From contig CALXGH010000064.1 in the NCBI GenBank assembly GCA_944387845.1, positions 1 to 37,259 on the forward strand: 37,259 nt of DNA, given 5' to 3'. The notes below the pieces were generated by a model. The model did no database searches. It was given only the letters and a program-made list of their open reading frames with translations, and was not told the origin of the DNA. A program made the position numbers and the translations under genes. Shown here piece by piece: positions 1 to 6,817 of the stretch. The DNA comes from an uncultured Oscillospiraceae bacterium (GTDB taxonomy: Bacteria; Bacillota; Clostridia; Oscillospirales; Oscillospiraceae). Each line of letters starts with the position of its first letter. The first letter of the stretch is position 1.

Positions 1-155
1 ATAAGACTCCCGTATTCGGCAATATCTGCTGCTTCCCCGTCAATGAATTTCCGCAGGATACCTATTTCATCGGTGCTTTCTTCTTCAGCACTCTCTTCGG
101 ATCTGACCCTGTTCCATATACTTTGGAAGTTTTCTATATCGTAATCATTACTCAT
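1..155 (-). CDS. Ferritin-like domain protein, N-terminal fragment (runs off the left edge)
   Basis: The minus strand is open from an ATG at 155 to the window edge, about 51 codons starting MSNDYDIENFQSIWNRV. A GGGTG ribosome-binding site lies about 6 bases before the ATG. The fragment is very acidic and then reads ILRKFIDGEAADIAEYGSL. The pattern of a short acidic lead followed by LR-x-FI-D-x-EA-x-D-x-x-x-Y resembles the first helix of clostridial ferritin-like/rubrerythrin-type proteins, where the Glu would be an iron ligand. This is a family impression from 51 residues. The four-helix core and remaining ligands are outside the window. It is transcribed divergently from rsmE. Confidence 0.5.
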   Translation of the reverse strand, partial: MSNDYDIENFQSIWNRVRSEESAEEESTDEIGILRKFIDGEAADIAEYGSL

Positions 156-239
156 AAAATCACCCGGAAATTAAATATTAGGCTTTGCCACTACTCATTT
201 TATTCATACAGAGCCTATATTGTTACAAAGGAGAAGAAA

Positions 240-980
240 ATGGCAAGATTTTTCATCGCCGCCTCAAACATATTTGGGGGTGTGGCGTATTTGGACAAAG
301 AAGAAGCCAACCATATAAAAGTTTTGCGTATAAAAAACGGTGAAACTTTCACTGTCTGTGATGGCAATGGTACAGACTATATATGTCAGCTTGGCGAAAA
401 TGATAATGATGGTAATATAACGGCAAAAGTTATCGATACTGTCCCCTCTTCCGCCGAAGCATCTGTTCACTGTGCTGTCTTTGCAGCTTTTCCCAAAGGA
501 GACAAAGCTGAGACGATAATTCAGAAATGTGTTGAGCTTGGTGCAAATGAGATAAATTTCTTCCCATCAACTCGCTGCATAGTAAAATTCGATGATAAGG
601 CACTTATGCGTAAAACTGTCAGATGGCAAAAGATCGCCCTTGAAGCTGCTAAGCAGTCAGGACGAGGCAGGATACCCAAAGTGTCGGTACTTTCCTCCTT
701 TAAGGAGGCTGTATCGTCCGCATGTGCTTCTCAGCTTCCTCTATTTCTTTACGAAGAGGAGCGTGCTACAGGTATAAAAGCTGCCGTTGAGGCATATCCC
801 GGAGTAAACACTGTCTCAATAATGACAGGACCTGAGGGCGGCTTTGAAAAAAGCGAGCATGAATTTGCGGTAAATTCCGGCATGAAAAGTGTAACAATCG
901 GCCCTCGTATACTCCGCTGTGAAACCGCTCCTGTCTGTGCCGTCTCCGCAGTAATGCTTTTGACAGGAAATTTGGATTAA
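240..980 (+). CDS. rsmE: 16S rRNA (uracil1498-N3)-methyltransferase RsmE
   Basis: RsmE methylates N3 of U1498 in helix 44 of 16S rRNA using SAM, as a cytoplasmic SPOUT-fold homodimer. The C-terminal third shows the SPOUT/trefoil-knot signatures: MTGPEGGFEKSEHEF (about residues 194-208) and then IGPRILRCETA (about 219-229), which form the SAM site. The N-terminal part, MARFFIAAS then HIKVLRIKNGE, is the PUA-like RNA-binding domain. I chose the ATG at 240 because AAAGGAG lies 7 bases upstream and the protein then has the usual length of about 246 residues; the reading frame stays open further upstream without a ribosome-binding site. The common partner prmA is not next to it. It ends in a terminator shared with the convergent gene at 1058-1687. 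Confidence 0.95.
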   Translation: MARFFIAASNIFGGVAYLDKEEANHIKVLRIKNGETFTVCDGNGTDYICQLGENDNDGNITAKVIDTVPSSAEASVHCAVFAAFPKGDKAETIIQKCVELGANEINFFPSTRCIVKFDDKALMRKTVRWQKIALEAAKQSGRGRIPKVSVLSSFKEAVSSACASQLPLFLYEEERATGIKAAVEAYPGVNTVSIMTGPEGGFEKSEHEFAVNSGMKSVTIGPRILRCETAPVCAVSAVMLLTGNLD

Positions 981-1020
981 CACATATAAAAGGTTTTACA
1001 TTCGTAAAAAGCTAAAAAAT

Positions 1021-1046
1021 AAAGCCACGGCTTCTGCCGTGGCTTT
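1021..1046. terminator. Bidirectional intrinsic terminator between rsmE and the zinc-ribbon gene
   Basis: An 11-bp perfect stem (1021-1031 with 1036-1046) with a TTCT loop has an A-run on its left and a T-run on its right. It can therefore stop transcripts from both convergent genes. Confidence 0.9.
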
Positions 1047-1057
1047 TATATTTCGTT

Positions 1058-1687
1058 TTATTCTACAACTCGTACTATACACTCAGCACTCTTGTCTCCA
1101 AGAGTAACTTTCAGTGTGACCGTACCCGTAGCGACGGCTTTAAGTTCTCCGGTCTGAAGTACAACCAGGACATTTTCATCACTGCTTGACCAGGTAACAG
1201 TGCCTTCAAAATCGTCTGGATCGGTTCTGTAAGAGAGAGTAACGCTTGACTGTACGGACATTGTGATGTCTGTCCTCTCATCGCCGCCTCTTGTTGTTAT
1301 CTTAATGCTGTTGAGAACAGGACCTGTCTCTTCAACTTCTTCCTCCGGCTCATTGTCAGGATTTTCGCCATCCACAGAATCTACGCCTGAGGAGTCGCTA
1401 TTTCCACCGTTAGTGTCTTCTACATTAGATCCAACATTTTCTTGGTTATCTTTATCGGGATTGTCCACTTTTGGGGTATTTTTTCCAGCCAAAGTCATTA
1501 TAAGTACCGCTGCAACAGCGGCAATCAAAACTACAATTATTGCAGAGCCAGCTACAACCTTCCAGGTAGCGTTATCCCTATCTATCGCACGCTTGCCTTT
1601 TTTATTTCTGGCCGCGCCGCAATATGGACATCTGGTGCGGAACTTTGAGTAATGCCTGTCGCACCTGCCACATTTAATATCAGCCAT
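1058..1687 (-). CDS. Membrane protein with N-terminal zinc ribbon and C-terminal bacterial Ig-like domain
   Basis: A 209-residue protein of unknown role. Residues 5-24 hold two Cys-x2-Cys pairs (CGRC and CPYC), a zinc ribbon of the kind found at the start of many clostridial membrane proteins. A single transmembrane helix spans about residues 45-67. It is followed by an acidic Asn/Asp/Ser-rich linker (about 70-122) and a beta-rich C-terminal domain of about 85 residues. That domain contains VTWSSSDENVL and GELKAVATGTVTLKV, the hallmark pattern of BIG_2 Ig-like domains. The zinc ribbon should be cytoplasmic and the Ig-like domain outside the cell. The start is well supported by AAGGAGG 7-8 bases upstream of the ATG. 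It is divergent from lexA and has its own sigma-A promoter with a palindrome over the expected start of transcription. Confidence 0.75.
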   Translation of the reverse strand: MADIKCGRCDRHYSKFRTRCPYCGAARNKKGKRAIDRDNATWKVVAGSAIIVVLIAAVAAVLIMTLAGKNTPKVDNPDKDNQENVGSNVEDTNGGNSDSSGVDSVDGENPDNEPEEEVEETGPVLNSIKITTRGGDERTDITMSVQSSVTLSYRTDPDDFEGTVTWSSSDENVLVVLQTGELKAVATGTVTLKVTLGDKSAECIVRVVE

Positions 1688-1716
1688 AAATTAAACCTCC
1701 TTGAGGCGAAAAGATT

Positions 1717-1781
1717 ACAATATTGTTAATTATTTTACAATAGTTTTCATAATCCGTCAACAGAATTAACAATATTGTTAA
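1717..1781. promoter_or_regulatory. Pair of AT-rich palindromes in the zinc-ribbon/lexA divergent promoter region
   Basis: A perfect 16-bp palindrome, TTAACAATATTGTTAA, lies at 1766-1781. A second copy with the same ACAATATTGT core lies at 1717-1726. Their centres are 52 bp apart, about five helical turns. The left copy overlaps the predicted start point of the minus-strand promoter; the right copy lies between the two divergent -35 boxes. They look like operators for a dimeric repressor. LexA is the obvious neighbour, but the AAC/GTT half-sites are separated by 6 bp rather than the 4 bp of the Firmicute SOS box, so the binding protein is uncertain. Confidence 0.55.
1732..1760 (-). promoter_or_regulatory. 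Promoter of the zinc-ribbon gene
   Basis: TTGACG (1755-1760), a 17-bp spacer and TAAAAT (1732-1737), read on the minus strand. Transcription should start near 1725, inside the left palindrome. Confidence 0.75.
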
Positions 1782-1791
1782 AATGTATCCT

Positions 1792-1820
1792 TTGCCTTTT
1801 CTGTTTATTTCTGTTATAGT
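1792..1820 (+). promoter_or_regulatory. lexA promoter
   Basis: TTGCCT (1792-1797), a 17-bp spacer and TATAGT (1815-1820). The expected start point near 1827 leaves a leader of only about 14 bases before the TTG start codon. Confidence 0.6.
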
Positions 1821-1840
1821 GTTTTCAGGTGGTGATCACA

Positions 1841-2428
1841 TTGACAGGTCTTACTAAAAAAAGAAAACTTATTTATGAATATCTTTGCGACTGTATCCAA
1901 AACAGAGGCTATCCGCCATCTGTCCGTGAGATTGCTGAAGCTGTTGACCTCAAATCCACCTCCACTGTCCACGCGCACCTTAATGCCCTTGAAAAAATGG
2001 GCTATATAACAAGAGATTCCGGGCGTAAAAGAGCTATTGTTTTAAACAACACAGAAGATGCCCCCAGCGGTATACCTATTCTCGGCACGGTTGCAGCAGG
2101 CGAACCAATTCTGGCGGTACAGGACGCTCTTGGCTATATACCATATGAGACTGCAGACAATGAAGAATACTTCGCTTTGAAAATCAAAGGTCTTTCTATG
2201 GTGAAAGCCGGTATTCTGGACGGCGATATGGTCATTGTCCACAGGCAGCCGGCGGCCCAAAGCGGTGAAATTGTTATAGCTATGATTGACGATGAGGCCA
2301 CATGCAAACGCCTTAAATACAACGGTGAAAATATATGGCTCTTACCTGAAAACGACGATTACGAGCCAATACCCGGCGATGACTGTGTTATACTTGGAAA
2401 GGTTACAGCTGTCATTCGTACTTATTAA
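1841..2428 (+). CDS. lexA: LexA SOS repressor / self-cleaving peptidase
   Basis: LexA represses DNA-damage genes and cleaves itself when RecA filaments form. An N-terminal winged-helix domain (about residues 1-65) contains the recognition segment SVREIAEAVD...STSTVHAHL. The C-terminal S24 peptidase domain carries the cleavage site Ala86-Gly87 (VAAGEP), nucleophile Ser119 (GLSMVKAG) and base Lys156 (ATCKRL). I chose the TTG at 1841, with AGGTGG 7 bases upstream, over the in-frame GTG codons at 1829 and 1832. The GTG codons sit almost on the transcription start and have no ribosome-binding site. With the TTG, Ser119 and Lys156 take the same numbers as in E. coli LexA and the cleavage site shifts by only two. 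The length (195 aa) is typical. No other SOS gene is adjacent. Confidence 0.95.
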   Translation: MTGLTKKRKLIYEYLCDCIQNRGYPPSVREIAEAVDLKSTSTVHAHLNALEKMGYITRDSGRKRAIVLNNTEDAPSGIPILGTVAAGEPILAVQDALGYIPYETADNEEYFALKIKGLSMVKAGILDGDMVIVHRQPAAQSGEIVIAMIDDEATCKRLKYNGENIWLLPENDDYEPIPGDDCVILGKVTAVIRTY

Positions 2429-2440
2429 TTCAAACATATT

Positions 2441-2480
2441 TGAGCTGTCGGAACATTGATGTTCCGACAGCTCATTTTTT
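2441..2480 (+). terminator. lexA terminator
   Basis: A 15-bp perfect stem (2441-2455 with 2460-2474) with a TTGA loop is followed by six T. Confidence 0.92.
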
Positions 2481-2481
2481 A

Positions 2482-2509
2482 TTGAAAACCCTGTCAATTT
2501 ATGTTAGAT
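2482..2509 (+). promoter_or_regulatory. Promoter of the DUF554 gene
   Basis: TTGAAA (2482-2487), a 16-bp spacer and TTAGAT (2504-2509), placed directly after the lexA terminator. The match is moderate. Confidence 0.4.
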
Positions 2510-2545
2510 TTAAGAGTAAAGCATAAATATTAAGGAAGGTTTTTG

Positions 2546-3247
2546 ATGACAGGCGTAATAGTAAATACATTTGCAGTTATTTTGGGCAGCTTTCTCGGCC
2601 TTATCCTGAAAAAAGGAATCCCTGAAAAGGTCTCCTCCGCAGTTATGACAGGTATCGGTCTTTGTACTGTTTATATCGGTCTTTCCGGCTCTCTTTCCGG
2701 CGAAAACGTACTTATCGTCATATGCTCCATGGTCATTGGTTCCATAATCGGCACTCTTTTGGATGTGGATGGCAAAATAAATCTGCTGGGAAAATGGGTG
2801 GAAAACCGCGTATCATCCAACAAAAAAAGTAATATCTCTCAGGGATTTGTAACAGGTTCTCTTTTCTTTTGTATTGGTGCGATGACCATTGTAGGCTCTT
2901 TAAATGCCGGACTTCAGGGAGACAACGAGCTGCTATTTACAAAATCTCTTCTGGACTTTTTCTCCTCAATAATGTTCACCACAACTCTCGGTATCGGCAT
3001 AATGTTTTCAGCCGCCTTTGTCCTTGTTTTCCAAGGCTCAATCGTACTGCTTGCAACTTATATCGAGCCGTTTCTCTCCACCGGTGCCATTGCGGAACTC
3101 ACCTGTGCAGGGTCCCTTATGATACTAGCGCTTGGCCTTAACATTTTGAATATAACAAACATTAAAGTGGCAAATTACCTGCCAGTCCTCGTGTGCGTAC
3201 CGATTGTCTATAAGCTTGTAGACCTGGCATCACAATTTATTGCATAA
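2546..3247 (+). CDS. DUF554 family integral membrane protein (YdfK/YqgA-like)
   Basis: A 233-residue protein that is almost entirely hydrophobic, with about six or seven membrane helices. It opens MTGVIVNTFAVILGSFLGL and continues with KKGIPEKVSSAVMTGIGLCTVYIG. This N-terminal Gly-rich helix, the KG-IP motif and a central FCIGAMTIVGSLNAGLQGD segment are typical of the DUF554 family, which has no established function. The ATG at 2546 has AAGGAAGG six bases upstream; the TTG directly before it is too close. It is a single gene between the lexA terminator and a decayed region. Confidence 0.85.
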   Translation: MTGVIVNTFAVILGSFLGLILKKGIPEKVSSAVMTGIGLCTVYIGLSGSLSGENVLIVICSMVIGSIIGTLLDVDGKINLLGKWVENRVSSNKKSNISQGFVTGSLFFCIGAMTIVGSLNAGLQGDNELLFTKSLLDFFSSIMFTTTLGIGIMFSAAFVLVFQGSIVLLATYIEPFLSTGAIAELTCAGSLMILALGLNILNITNIKVANYLPVLVCVPIVYKLVDLASQFIA

Positions 3248-3300
3248 AATAACCCCTGGGGTTTCCTTCGGGGTCATAAGAACGTAATATTGTTTTTTTA

Positions 3301-3330
3301 GAAACGGCATGGCTTAGGTCATGTCGTTTC
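3301..3330. repeat. 30-base inverted repeat
   Basis: GAAACG-g-CATG and CATG-t-CGTTTC face each other across an 8-base loop, with ten of eleven positions paired. No U-tract follows on the minus strand and only CTGTTTC on the plus strand, so it is not a convincing terminator. The stop codon of the Cys-rich frame lies within it. Confidence 0.5.
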
Positions 3331-3454
3331 CTGTTTCATCAGTTTCTTTGAAGGAATAAAACCTGCAAAGATATAAGGTATCATCTGTGCTGCAACGCTT
3401 ACAAGAGGTGCAGATGCCTTTTTGGAACGCCGTAGCGCAAAACCGCCCTGACAT
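3314..3454 (-). CDS. Candidate 46-residue Cys-rich small protein (uncertain)
   Basis: The frame opens right after an in-frame TAA, with ATG at 3454, and reads MSGRFCATAFQKG, then ICTSCKRCSTDD and LYLCRFYSFKETDETGN. It has five cysteines, including a C-x2-C-x2-C group that could bind metal. No ribosome-binding site is visible before the ATG, so it may be a remnant rather than a working gene. A competing 96-residue frame over the same DNA (3319-3609) starts inside the pseudogene and looks less protein-like in its first half. I do not recognise a family. Confidence 0.25.
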   Translation of the reverse strand: MSGRFCATAFQKGICTSCKRCSTDDTLYLCRFYSFKETDETGNDMT

Positions 3455-3565
3455 TTAGACGTCAGAACGGTCAGTGTCGCAGAGTACACATATAGAGATT
3501 CCCTCTGTATAGAAGTGTGATCTTGTATCGTATAAGAGAAAATTCTATAGTCTTTTAACATATTT

Positions 3566-4133
3566 TTACTTCTTGTCTGTGAAATGCATTTTATCTTTAA
3601 ATTTTGCAATCACTTCTTTGGCTTTATGGCTATGCATTAAAATGTAAATCAGCCCAACCAGCAACAGTCCAGAGAAGAACTAGAAGCTCAAGATCATATT
3701 CCTGTATAAAATATTTATAGCTATGCCCAGTTAAATTACCTCTCCAAGTGTAGACTTTTTCTCCGTTTTCATAACTAATATAGGGCACCATAACCTCTAT
3801 CATTCTAGATAAAATGTAGAGGATAAAAATTCCAAACACCCCAAATGCAGAAATACACAAAGCAATCATTTTTCTCATTTTCACTTTTGTGCTTGTTTCA
3901 TTTCTTTTTATGGCTGGTATATCGGGGTCGCTCCCATAATCATCATTTAAAAGATAATCGGATGTCGCCTGAAAAAGTTTGCTTAGTTGTAATATATTGT
4001 AAGCGTCCTGCTGCGTAGCACCCACTTTCCAACGGGAGATCGCTTGTCTAGAGACGCCTATCTTTTCTGCCAACTCTTCTTGTGATAACCCATTTTACTT
4101 TCTCAGATTCAAAATCTTATCTGATAATTTCAT
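3566..4133 (-). pseudogene. XRE-family HTH regulator with C-terminal membrane helices, inactivated by a stop and a frameshift
   Basis: The minus strand starts well, with ATG at 4133 and GGAAGGAG upstream, and reads MKLSDKILNLRK. A TAA stop then falls at 4097-4095, where this family normally continues with a residue such as Gln (one C-to-T change would turn CAA into TAA). The frame continues NGLSQEELAEKIGVSRQAIS, a classical XRE helix-turn-helix, then a linker and two membrane helices. Near 3650 the frame breaks. One frame runs out at 3630, while the next frame continues VGLIYILMHSHKAKEVIAKF to a stop at 3566-3568, a plausible natural C-terminus. Two independent lesions make this a pseudogene, although an internal start at the ATG at 4073 could give a truncated product without the first HTH helix. 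Confidence 0.8.
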
Positions 4134-4330
4134 TATGGAACGCTCCTTCCTAATCTATAACCTGTTCCCATTGTACTGAACTTTTGGGTGCGCTACAAGC
4201 ACGTACACCTTACAATTCCGCAATCATATGCAACAATGCTCCTTTTATCAATTTGTTGACAAAACATATGACATTCCAGGCAATAAATCTTCTTTTCCGA
4301 TGAGTTTTTTCTGTCTCTAACAGCAATTAA

Positions 4331-4366
4331 CAAGTGCGGCCAAGTCTGAATACTCGGCCGCACTTG
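4331..4366 (-). terminator. Probable terminator of the hom-lysC-asd operon
   Basis: An 11-bp GC-rich stem (4331-4341 with 4356-4366) encloses a 14-base loop about 100 bases downstream of the asd stop. On the minus strand only TTAATTG follows, a weak U-tract. I see no gene in the space from 4134 to 4466 around it. Confidence 0.5.
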
Positions 4367-4466
4367 TTTGTCAGTCAATCCAATTTGACAGATACCATAA
4401 GCGCAATTTCATGTGAACGACGTTCTTACGAGTACCCGTCTAATCTCCGGGATTTTATTTTTAATT

Positions 4467-5465
4467 TTACAGGAAAAGCTGGGCGATCTGAACCGCATTT
4501 GTGGCAGCGCCTTTTCTTATCTGGTCTCCACAGCACCAGAGTGCCAGACCATTTTCATTTATAAGATCCTCTCTTATTCTGCCGACATATACAAGATCCT
4601 GATCACTTGTAACAAGGGGCATAGGATATACCTCGTTCTTTCCATTGTCATAGAGCTTAACACCCTTTGCTTTGGAAATAGCCTCTTTTGCCTCCTGGAC
4701 AGAAATCTTATCCTCAGTTACAAACTGGGCGCTTATGGAGTGGGAACGAAGTACCGGTACCCTTACACAAGTACAGCATACCTTCATATCAGGCAAATGC
4801 AGTATCTTTCTGCCTTCATTCTGAAGCTTCATCTCTTCAGAGGAGTAACCATTGTCTCCAATACCGCCAATTTTTGGTATGAGGTTAAAGAGTATCTGAT
4901 GAGCAAAAACGCTATTTTTTATTTCTTTGCCCTGTGCATAGTCCGCTACCTGATCCTCAAGCTCTTTAAGTCCGCCCGCTCCGGCGCCTGATACAGCCTG
5001 ATATGTGGAAGCCACAAGGGTCTTAATAGGCGATATTTTTGCAATAGGTGCAACAGCCATAAGCGTTATGATCGTTGAGCAGTTTGGGTTTGCAATTATG
5101 CCGTTGTGCTTGAATGCATCGTTGCCGTTGACTTCAGGCACAACCAGAGGAACATCATCATGGAGTCTGAATGCACTGGAGTTGTCGACAAAGATAGCTC
5201 CGGATTTTTTTATACTTGGGGCAAAACGCTCAGCAATATCATTTTCCGCAGCACCCAAAACAAAGTCAAGGTCCTTGAACGCATCGTCTTTCGCTTCCTG
5301 AATGACAATATCCTCACCCATATAATTTATCTTCTTGCCTGCACTTTTAGCGCTGGCCAGTGGTCTCAGTTCACTTATAGGAAAATTTCTCTCCGTAAGC
5401 ACTTTGAGCATTTCCTGTCCTACGGCACCTGTAACGCCGAGAATACCAACTTTATATTCCTTCAT
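4467..5465 (-). CDS. asd: Aspartate-semialdehyde dehydrogenase
   Basis: Asd reduces L-aspartyl-4-phosphate to L-aspartate-4-semialdehyde with NADPH, the branch point toward lysine, threonine and methionine. The N-terminal Rossmann motif is GVTGAVGQEML (residues 10-20). FVDNSSAFR (92-100) and the active-site Cys129 in ANPNCS follow, then STYQAVSGAG and the RVPVLRSHS segment near the C-terminal third. The length of 332 aa is normal. The ATG at 5465 has AAAGGA upstream, formed by the end of lysC, with only 6 bases between the lysC stop and this start, so the two are co-transcribed and probably translationally coupled. It is the last gene of the minus-strand operon. Confidence 0.96.
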   Translation of the reverse strand: MKEYKVGILGVTGAVGQEMLKVLTERNFPISELRPLASAKSAGKKINYMGEDIVIQEAKDDAFKDLDFVLGAAENDIAERFAPSIKKSGAIFVDNSSAFRLHDDVPLVVPEVNGNDAFKHNGIIANPNCSTIITLMAVAPIAKISPIKTLVASTYQAVSGAGAGGLKELEDQVADYAQGKEIKNSVFAHQILFNLIPKIGGIGDNGYSSEEMKLQNEGRKILHLPDMKVCCTCVRVPVLRSHSISAQFVTEDKISVQEAKEAISKAKGVKLYDNGKNEVYPMPLVTSDQDLVYVGRIREDLINENGLALWCCGDQIRKGAATNAVQIAQLFL

Positions 5466-5471
5466 TATTTC

Positions 5472-6800
5472 TTAGTCCTTTCTTGTAAAGCTATTATACA
5501 GAACTCTTATACATTTTGCGTAGTCTTTATCATCGACGCCAATAATAATGTTAAGCTCCTCGGCGCCCTGTGAGATCATTCTTATGTTGATATCATTTTC
5601 ACCGAGAGCACCAAAAATTCTGCCTGATATACCAGGTCTGGAAGCCATCTTTCTTGAAACACAGGCAACAAGTGATATTCCTTCGGTTACATTTACACTG
5701 CCCGCGCCGCAGAAATCCTTAACTTCCGCGATCATAGAATAAATATCTTTGATTGTATCCATTGGGACAATAAGAGAATATGAGTCTACACCAGAGAGTA
5801 TGTGCTCAATTGTGGCTCCGTGCTTTTCAAAGATCTTCAAAACGCCTCTCAGCGCGCCAATCTTTCTTGCAACATTCTCCTGCTTAATGTCAATTATGCA
5901 GTAGCCCTTCTTTCCGGCAATACCGGTTATATAGAACTTATCCGCATTTAATTCCTTTTCTTCAAATTCCTCATTAATAAGAGTACCTGGATCCTCAGGA
6001 TTATTTGTATCTCTGATATTCAGTGGGATCTTGGCCTGTCTTACAGGGAAAACGGAGGCCTCATGCAGCACCTTCGCTCCCATGTATGTAAGCTCTCTCA
6101 ATTCATTATATGTTATGCGCGGAATCGGATAAGGATTATCTACAATGCCTGGGTCAGCCATAAGAATGCCTGGAACATCGGTCCAGTTTTCATACATATC
6201 AGCACCCAATGCTGCAGCTACAAGAGCGCCTGTTATATCAGAGCCTCCTCTTGACATAAGGGCCAGATTGCCATTTGGCATTGTGCCATAAAATCCAGGA
6301 ACAACTATCTTGCCTGATGTGGCATCATAGCTCTTTTTTATAGCCTCGTATGTCTTTTCAAGATTTACTGATCCGTCGTAATTGAAAAATACGTTTTCAT
6401 AGGAGTCCACAAAGTCATATCCCAGGTATTTCGCCATTATCTCTGCACAAACAGCTTCACCTCTTGAGACAAGAAAGTCTTCTCCTGCTCCGTTTTTTAT
6501 TTTATCTATAATGCCATCAAACTTTTTGTCTATATCAAAATCAAGACCAAGTCCGTTTATTATATCGGAATATCTTTCTTTTATAAGATGCAGTATATTC
6601 GCATAGTCAACGCTGTACTTAATATGGGCATAGCAGAGATATAAAAGATCTGTTACCTTATTGTCCCCGCTGAATCTTTTACCAGGAGCGCTTACAACTA
6701 CAATCTTTCTGGCCTCGTCGGAGAAAATAATGTCTCTGACCATTTTAAAATGTGCGGGATCCGCAAGGGAGCTTCCGCCAAATTTTACTGTTTTAAGCAT
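5472..6800 (-). CDS. lysC: Aspartate kinase
   Basis: Aspartokinase phosphorylates L-aspartate, the committed step for the aspartate amino-acid family. The N-terminal kinase domain shows KFGGSS at the start and VPGFYGTMPNGNLALMSRGG then SDITGALVAAALGADMYENW around the middle, the ATP/aspartate-binding motifs. The C-terminal third (from about residue 290) has two ACT-domain repeats, for example VARKIGALRGVLKIFEKHG and GRIFGALGENDINIRMISQG. These are the usual allosteric sites for lysine and/or threonine; which effector acts here cannot be read from sequence. I chose ATG 6800 with the AGGGTGA ribosome-binding site. A GTG three codons upstream is part of that site. Seventeen bases separate it from hom. 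Confidence 0.95.
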   Translation of the reverse strand: MLKTVKFGGSSLADPAHFKMVRDIIFSDEARKIVVVSAPGKRFSGDNKVTDLLYLCYAHIKYSVDYANILHLIKERYSDIINGLGLDFDIDKKFDGIIDKIKNGAGEDFLVSRGEAVCAEIMAKYLGYDFVDSYENVFFNYDGSVNLEKTYEAIKKSYDATSGKIVVPGFYGTMPNGNLALMSRGGSDITGALVAAALGADMYENWTDVPGILMADPGIVDNPYPIPRITYNELRELTYMGAKVLHEASVFPVRQAKIPLNIRDTNNPEDPGTLINEEFEEKELNADKFYITGIAGKKGYCIIDIKQENVARKIGALRGVLKIFEKHGATIEHILSGVDSYSLIVPMDTIKDIYSMIAEVKDFCGAGSVNVTEGISLVACVSRKMASRPGISGRIFGALGENDINIRMISQGAEELNIIIGVDDKDYAKCIRVLYNSFTRKD

Positions 6801-6817
6801 TTCAATCACCCTATATT

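Larger units (their letters stand above)
3248..3565. other. Low-information stretch after the DUF554 gene
   Basis: About 320 bases without a recognisable conserved gene. Near the start, ACCCC (3252-3256) can pair with GGGGT (3270-3274), with T-rich sequence at 3290-3299; this may be a weak terminator for the DUF554 gene. The rest holds a 30-base inverted repeat (3301-3330) and a short Cys-rich minus-strand frame (3314-3454). Together with the pseudogene beside it, the region looks like decaying sequence. Confidence 0.4.

Noticed and set aside
1766..1781. Canonical Firmicute SOS box at lexA
   Set aside because: The palindrome has AAC-N6-GTT rather than GAAC-N4-GTTC. It is listed as an operator of unknown owner instead.
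1829..1840. Upstream GTG starts for lexA
   Set aside because: They fall on the predicted transcription start and overlap the ribosome-binding site. The TTG at 1841 gives the expected length and catalytic residue numbering.
3319..3609. 96-residue minus-strand frame over the decayed region
   Set aside because: It starts within the pseudogene tail, lacks a ribosome-binding site and shows no domain.
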